A stretch of DNA of 64,000 nucleotides from Muricoccus pecuniae (GTDB lineage Bacteria > Pseudomonadota > Alphaproteobacteria > Acetobacterales > Acetobacteraceae): the NCBI RefSeq assembly GCF_014199205.1, contig NZ_JACIJD010000009.1, forward strand, positions 62,001-126,000. Reading direction: 5' to 3'. Positions 61,137-64,000 of this stretch are shown here, in pieces. How positions within the stretch are numbered: position 1 is the first letter of the stretch; every line of letters begins with the position of its first letter. A program made the position numbers and the translations under genes. The notes under the pieces were generated by a model. The model saw nothing but the letters and a program-made list of their open reading frames with translations, was not told the DNA's origin and did no database searches.

Positions 61137-62458
61137 CCGTCCCGCCCATCGGCGAGAGTATCGCGCAGCGCCTCCAGGCTGCGGCGCGTGATCTTGCCCA
61201 CGGCGTTGCGCGGCAGCCGCTCCACCAGCACCACGGGGCGGGGCAGGAACACCGCCTCCACCCGCTCGCGCAGCGCGGCGACGATCTCGGCGGGTGTCCG
61301 CCCGGGGGCGACGACAAGGGCGGCCAGCCTCGCGGCGGGGTTGGCCTCCAGGTCCTCGGGCGCGATGAAGACGCCGTCCTGCACCCCCTCGATCTCCGTG
61401 AGCACCCGGTTCAGCCCGGCGAGCGAGGCGCGCTTGCCGCCGCGCTTCACCATGTCCCCGCGCCGCCCGATCAGCCGGAAGCGGCCGTCCGCCCCGATCT
61501 CCACGAGGTCCGAGAGGGGGACGGGGCCGGGCAGGCCGGGGACGAGGGCGGCGGCCTCCTCGCCCCCCTCCGCCCGCAGCGCCACGCCGTCGTAGAGGGT
61601 CCAGCCCTCGCCCTTGATCGTGCGCCGGCTGGCGATGGAGCCCATCTCGGTCGCGCCGTAGATTTCCAGCACCGGCGCCCCCAGCCGCGCCTCGGCCTCC
61701 GCGGCCAGGGCGGGGGAGAGGGGGGCGGTGGCGGAGATGACCGCCGAGGCGCCGGAGACGCCGCCCGCGACGAGGGCGCGGAGCTGCAGCGGGGTGGTCA
61801 CCAGCACGCGGCGGCCGGGGGCGGCGGCGAGGGCCTCGGCCACCTCCACGGGGTAGAAATGCGGGCCGGAATGCACGGCGACGGGGGCGCGTAGCGGCAG
61901 CATCACCGTCGTCTCGAAGCCGTACATGTGCTGGGCGGGGACGGTGCCGATGACAGTCGCCCCGTCCTCGGGGTCGTCCAGCCCGAAGCGCGCGGCGGCC
62001 GAGCGCGCGGCGGCCACCAGCGCGCCCCAGGGCTTCGCATGGGCCGCCGGCTCCCCCGTGCTGCCGGAGGTGAAGCCGATGGCGGCCACCCTCTCTTCGG
62101 GCAGGTCGAAGTTCTCGCCGCCTCCCCGGCCCCAGGCGCCGGCCGTCACGGCGGGAATGACCGTCTCCACCCCGTCGGCGAGGGCGATGGTGCCGGGATA
62201 GCGGGCGAGGAGCTCCCGCTGCCGGTGGGGCGAGCGGTCGGCGGAGAGCAGCGTGACCACGCCCCGGGCGAGGGCCGCGCCGAAGGCGACGAGGGCGAGG
62301 TAGCGGTCCTCGCAGAGGTTCAGGGCGTAAGGGGCCCCGGGCAGCCGCGCGGCCAGAGCCGCCACGTCGGCGAGGTATTCCCCGGCCGTCACGGGCCGCG
62401 CGCCGCGCCGGGCCAGGATCTCGCCGGGCGCGCGGTTCAGGAAGGGGATGTCAGCCAT
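61133..62458 (-). CDS. AMP-forming acyl-CoA/ACP synthetase of the polyene-type operon
   Basis: Adenylating ligase, 441 residues, activating an aromatic or fatty acid starter and loading it onto the ACP (ApeH role). Landmarks: FTSGSTGEPAAH phosphate loop (about 129-140), aromatic/helix motif VPAQHMYGFETT, YGATEMGSI (about 268), the hinge GRRGDMVKRGGKR, and the C-terminal catalytic lysine in PRNAVGKITRR (about 425). At 441 residues it is shorter than full-length ligases (often 500+), and the N-terminal part is compact. Overlaps the membrane protein gene by eight bases and the dehydratase by four. Confidence 0.88.
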   Translation of the reverse strand: MADIPFLNRAPGEILARRGARPVTAGEYLADVAALAARLPGAPYALNLCEDRYLALVAFGAALARGVVTLLSADRSPHRQRELLARYPGTIALADGVETVIPAVTAGAWGRGGGENFDLPEERVAAIGFTSGSTGEPAAHAKPWGALVAAARSAAARFGLDDPEDGATVIGTVPAQHMYGFETTVMLPLRAPVAVHSGPHFYPVEVAEALAAAPGRRVLVTTPLQLRALVAGGVSGASAVISATAPLSPALAAEAEARLGAPVLEIYGATEMGSIASRRTIKGEGWTLYDGVALRAEGGEEAAALVPGLPGPVPLSDLVEIGADGRFRLIGRRGDMVKRGGKRASLAGLNRVLTEIEGVQDGVFIAPEDLEANPAARLAALVVAPGRTPAEIVAALRERVEAVFLPRPVVLVERLPRNAVGKITRRSLEALRDTLADGRDG

Positions 62459-62957
62459 GGCGCGCCCTCTCCGCCCGCATGATGGCCCGCAGCGTCTGGC
62501 TGGGCCAAGCGATCCCGCCGGCGGGGAAGAGCAGGCTGCGCAACGCGTGCTCCCCGAGGAAGAGGGCGAGCAGCACCGCGTCCGGCCCCCAGCCGAGATC
62601 CACCCCGCGCGCCACGGCCAGCAGGTCCGCCGCCGCCGCCAGGGCGAGGGCCACGGCCCAGAACAGCGTCAGCCTCCGCGCGTGGCCCGCGCATTCCGCC
62701 GGGTCCTTCGTCTCGTCGAAGCGGTTGTAGCGCGCGATCACCGGCTCGTGCCCCGGGAGGAGGGAGCGGGCGAAGCCCAGGGCCATGCCGGCATAGGCCA
62801 GCCCCGGCAGCACCGCCCAGAAGAGATCCACCGCCGCGCCCATCCCGCCCGGCCACGCATCGCCGGGCACCGCCCAGAGCAGCAGGAGCGGGGCGGAGGC
62901 CGCCAGCCGCAACAAAGCCCTCCGCCGCGCCGCGCCGCCCGCCACGGGCACGCTCAC
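62451..62957 (-). CDS. Small polytopic membrane protein of the polyene-type operon
   Basis: A 168-residue membrane protein with four likely helices: about 12-29 (LLRLAASAPLLLLWAVPG), 38-60, 100-120 and 128-148, and a conserved loop HEPVIARYNRFDETKDPAECAGHARRLTLFW. It matches in place and layout the COG4648-type membrane protein found next to ACP and ligase genes in aryl polyene clusters (ApeG role). Function unknown. GTG start overlaps the ACP gene stop and its stop overlaps the ligase start. Confidence 0.75.
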   Translation of the reverse strand: MSVPVAGGAARRRALLRLAASAPLLLLWAVPGDAWPGGMGAAVDLFWAVLPGLAYAGMALGFARSLLPGHEPVIARYNRFDETKDPAECAGHARRLTLFWAVALALAAAADLLAVARGVDLGWGPDAVLLALFLGEHALRSLLFPAGGIAWPSQTLRAIMRAERARHG

Positions 62958-63229
62958 CCCACCCGGTTCTTCTCGACATGCGCGGCGAGGCTGCGCAGGG
63001 AGGCGAAGATGCGCCCGTTGCGCTCGTCGTCCGATCGGAGCTGGAAGCCGTACTTGCGCGAGATGGCCAGCGCCATCTCCAGCGCGTCGATGCTGTCGAG
63101 CCCCAGCCCCTCGCCGAAGAGCGGCGCCTCCGGGTCGATCTCCTCGGGGGTTACCTCAAGCTGGAGGGCGCCGACGATCAGCGCCGCCAGCTCCGCCTCG
63201 AGGGCCGTCATCGCGGTCGTCGAACTCAC
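62954..63229 (-). CDS. Acyl carrier protein of the polyene-type operon
   Basis: A 91-residue ACP (or 85 residues from ATG 63211). The phosphopantetheine serine is in GLGLDSIDALEMAL (about 47 counted from the GTG). A GAGGA ribosome site lies eight bases before the GTG 63229, which supports the longer form. It is the first gene of the eleven-gene run and would carry the growing chain. Only one ACP is seen; many such clusters have two. Confidence 0.9.
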   Translation of the reverse strand: MSSTTAMTALEAELAALIVGALQLEVTPEEIDPEAPLFGEGLGLDSIDALEMALAISRKYGFQLRSDDERNGRIFASLRSLAAHVEKNRVG

Positions 63230-63308
63230 GCCTGCTGTCCTCACCCTGGTCCCGAAAGCCACATACCGATAAAGCACACGGCATGGTGAAGCGCCGCAAG
63301 AATCTGCC
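63230..63308. promoter_or_regulatory. Divergent promoter region of the polyene-type operon
   Basis: This 79-base gap is the only place where transcription of the eleven-gene operon (minus) and of the polysaccharide deacetylase (plus) can begin within the window. It is A/T-richer (for example 63263-63300). No exact promoter or operator pair could be fixed. Confidence 0.45.
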
Positions 63309-64000
63309 ATGAGCGTGCGGCTTGGCAACAGGGGCTGGCCGGAAGGCCACATCCCCCCGTCCGCCCCCGGGCGCTGCGTCTTCGAGTCCGCACCGGAGCG
63401 GCTGACCTTCACCGCCGATATCGAGCCGAGCCCGACCGACCCCACCGGCAACCGCCATCTCGCCGCGACGGAGGCCCTGCTGGACCTGCTGGACGAGACA
63501 GGGGCGCGGGGCACCTTCTTCGTCCTGGGCGAGACGGCCGAGGCCGCGCCGGCGTTGGTGCGGGGCATCGCGGCGCGGGGGCACGAGATCGCCTCCCACA
63601 ACCACAGCCACCGCGCGCTGGAGGCCCTCGGCCCGGCCGGGCTGCTCGCCGAGGCTCGCCGCGCTCGCGCCCTGCTGCAGGACCTCTCGGGGCAGGCGGT
63701 GGCGGGCTTCCGCGCGCCCTACTTCTCCCTCACCCCGCGCACGGAATGGGCGGCGGAGGTCCTGCGGGAGGCCGGGCACGCCTATTCCTCCTCCGTCCTG
63801 CCCGCGCGCGGCTTCATGCACGGCCATCCCGGCGCGCCGCGGCGGCCCTTCGCCTGGCCCGGCGGGCTGGTCGAGCTTCCCGCCCCCGTCGCGCGCCTCG
63901 GCCCGATGCACCTGCCCGCGCTCGGGGGCATGTATCTCCGCTACATCCCGGGCTGGGACCTGCGCCGGATGCTCGCCCGGCTGGAGGGGCCGCTGGCCTG
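63309..64000 (+). CDS. Polysaccharide deacetylase (NodB family), cut by window edge
   Basis: About 230 residues visible of a NodB-domain carbohydrate deacetylase. After a short N-terminus the strand TFTADIEPSPTDP carries the first metal aspartate; then TFFVLGETAEAAP, HEIASHNHSHRAL with the metal histidines, and FRAPYFSLTPRT (the R-x-P loop). The DIEP start and the later sequence resemble the XrtA/PEP-CTERM-type deacetylases used in exopolysaccharide. It would act on N-acetylated sugars outside or at the membrane. Divergent from the operon; the C-terminus lies beyond 64000. Confidence 0.85.
   Translation, partial: MSVRLGNRGWPEGHIPPSAPGRCVFESAPERLTFTADIEPSPTDPTGNRHLAATEALLDLLDETGARGTFFVLGETAEAAPALVRGIAARGHEIASHNHSHRALEALGPAGLLAEARRARALLQDLSGQAVAGFRAPYFSLTPRTEWAAEVLREAGHAYSSSVLPARGFMHGHPGAPRRPFAWPGGLVELPAPVARLGPMHLPALGGMYLRYIPGWDLRRMLARLEGPLA

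Overview
The window is very GC-rich (about 70% by eye) and almost fully coding. Its gene content points to an alphaproteobacterium, most likely an acetic-acid-bacteria relative of the Roseomonas type (Acetobacteraceae). The basis is the conserved block hemH / hemJ / rho ... mnmE-mnmG-rsmG-parA-parB, an alphaproteobacterial-type hslV with a short propeptide, a his operon next to hslV, and a bactofilin. The taxonomic call is an inference; no rRNA or tRNA gene was seen. The rho-to-parB block usually lies near the chromosome origin, and two near-perfect parS sites sit inside genes here.

Layout. 1-3.0 kb: dnaK (cut by the left edge) and grpE on the minus strand, with a divergent Bcr/CflA-like exporter. 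3.0-6.9 kb: hemH, a HAD phosphatase and hemJ in overlapping order, then rho and a strong terminator. 7-10.3 kb: a small secreted peptide, a GNAT enzyme, a quinone oxidoreductase, an Ogt-type DNA repair protein and a [2Fe-2S] ferredoxin. 10.4-15.9 kb: mnmE, mnmG, rsmG, parA, parB. 15.9-20.7 kb: hslV (minus), then a TonB-like protein, hisB, a DUF2628 protein, hisH, a GNAT enzyme and hisA (plus). 20.7-30.4 kb: mannitol-type dehydrogenase, an orphan UgpB-like binding protein, a lipoprotein, bactofilin, an adenosine-kinase-like enzyme, an exported protein, typA and an MFS transporter. A 267-bp run of hairpins (30.4-30.7 kb) looks like an intergenic repeat element. 30.7-41.3 kb: MFS transporter divergent from a flavin halogenase-like enzyme, a LutA/YkgE-like protein, a DEAD-box helicase, a 51-residue membrane protein, an LptM-like lipoprotein, argH, tlpA, and an exbB-exbD-tonB operon with a likely iron-type operator upstream. 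41.6-49.5 kb: small acidic protein, exonuclease, CoA-transferase pair, a surface-sugar locus containing one strikingly AT-richer gene, and an amidase. 49.5-53.1 kb: a Tim44-like protein and a pair of unrecognised genes, one with an apparent frameshift in a run of seven G. 53.1-63.2 kb: an eleven-gene minus-strand operon of the aryl polyene / xanthomonadin type (ACP, membrane protein, adenylating ligase, dehydratases, an acyltransferase-LolA fusion, MMPL exporter, ketosynthase, chain-length factor, ketoreductase, and a Nudix hydrolase at its end). A divergent polysaccharide deacetylase runs off the right edge.

How the parts fit. The left half is mainly housekeeping: protein folding, haem synthesis, transcription termination, tRNA modification, chromosome partition and histidine synthesis. 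The right half holds most of the accessory material. The polyene-type operon should make a polyunsaturated aryl acyl chain on its ACP, pass it to a lipid-type acceptor through the acyltransferase, and deliver it outward through the MMPL and LolA-like parts. The most unusual items are the acyltransferase-LolA fusion with a replaced catalytic acidic residue, a parS-like site about 42-47 kb from parAB just upstream of the ketosynthase, the AT-rich sugar-locus membrane gene, and the halogenase-like flavoenzyme.
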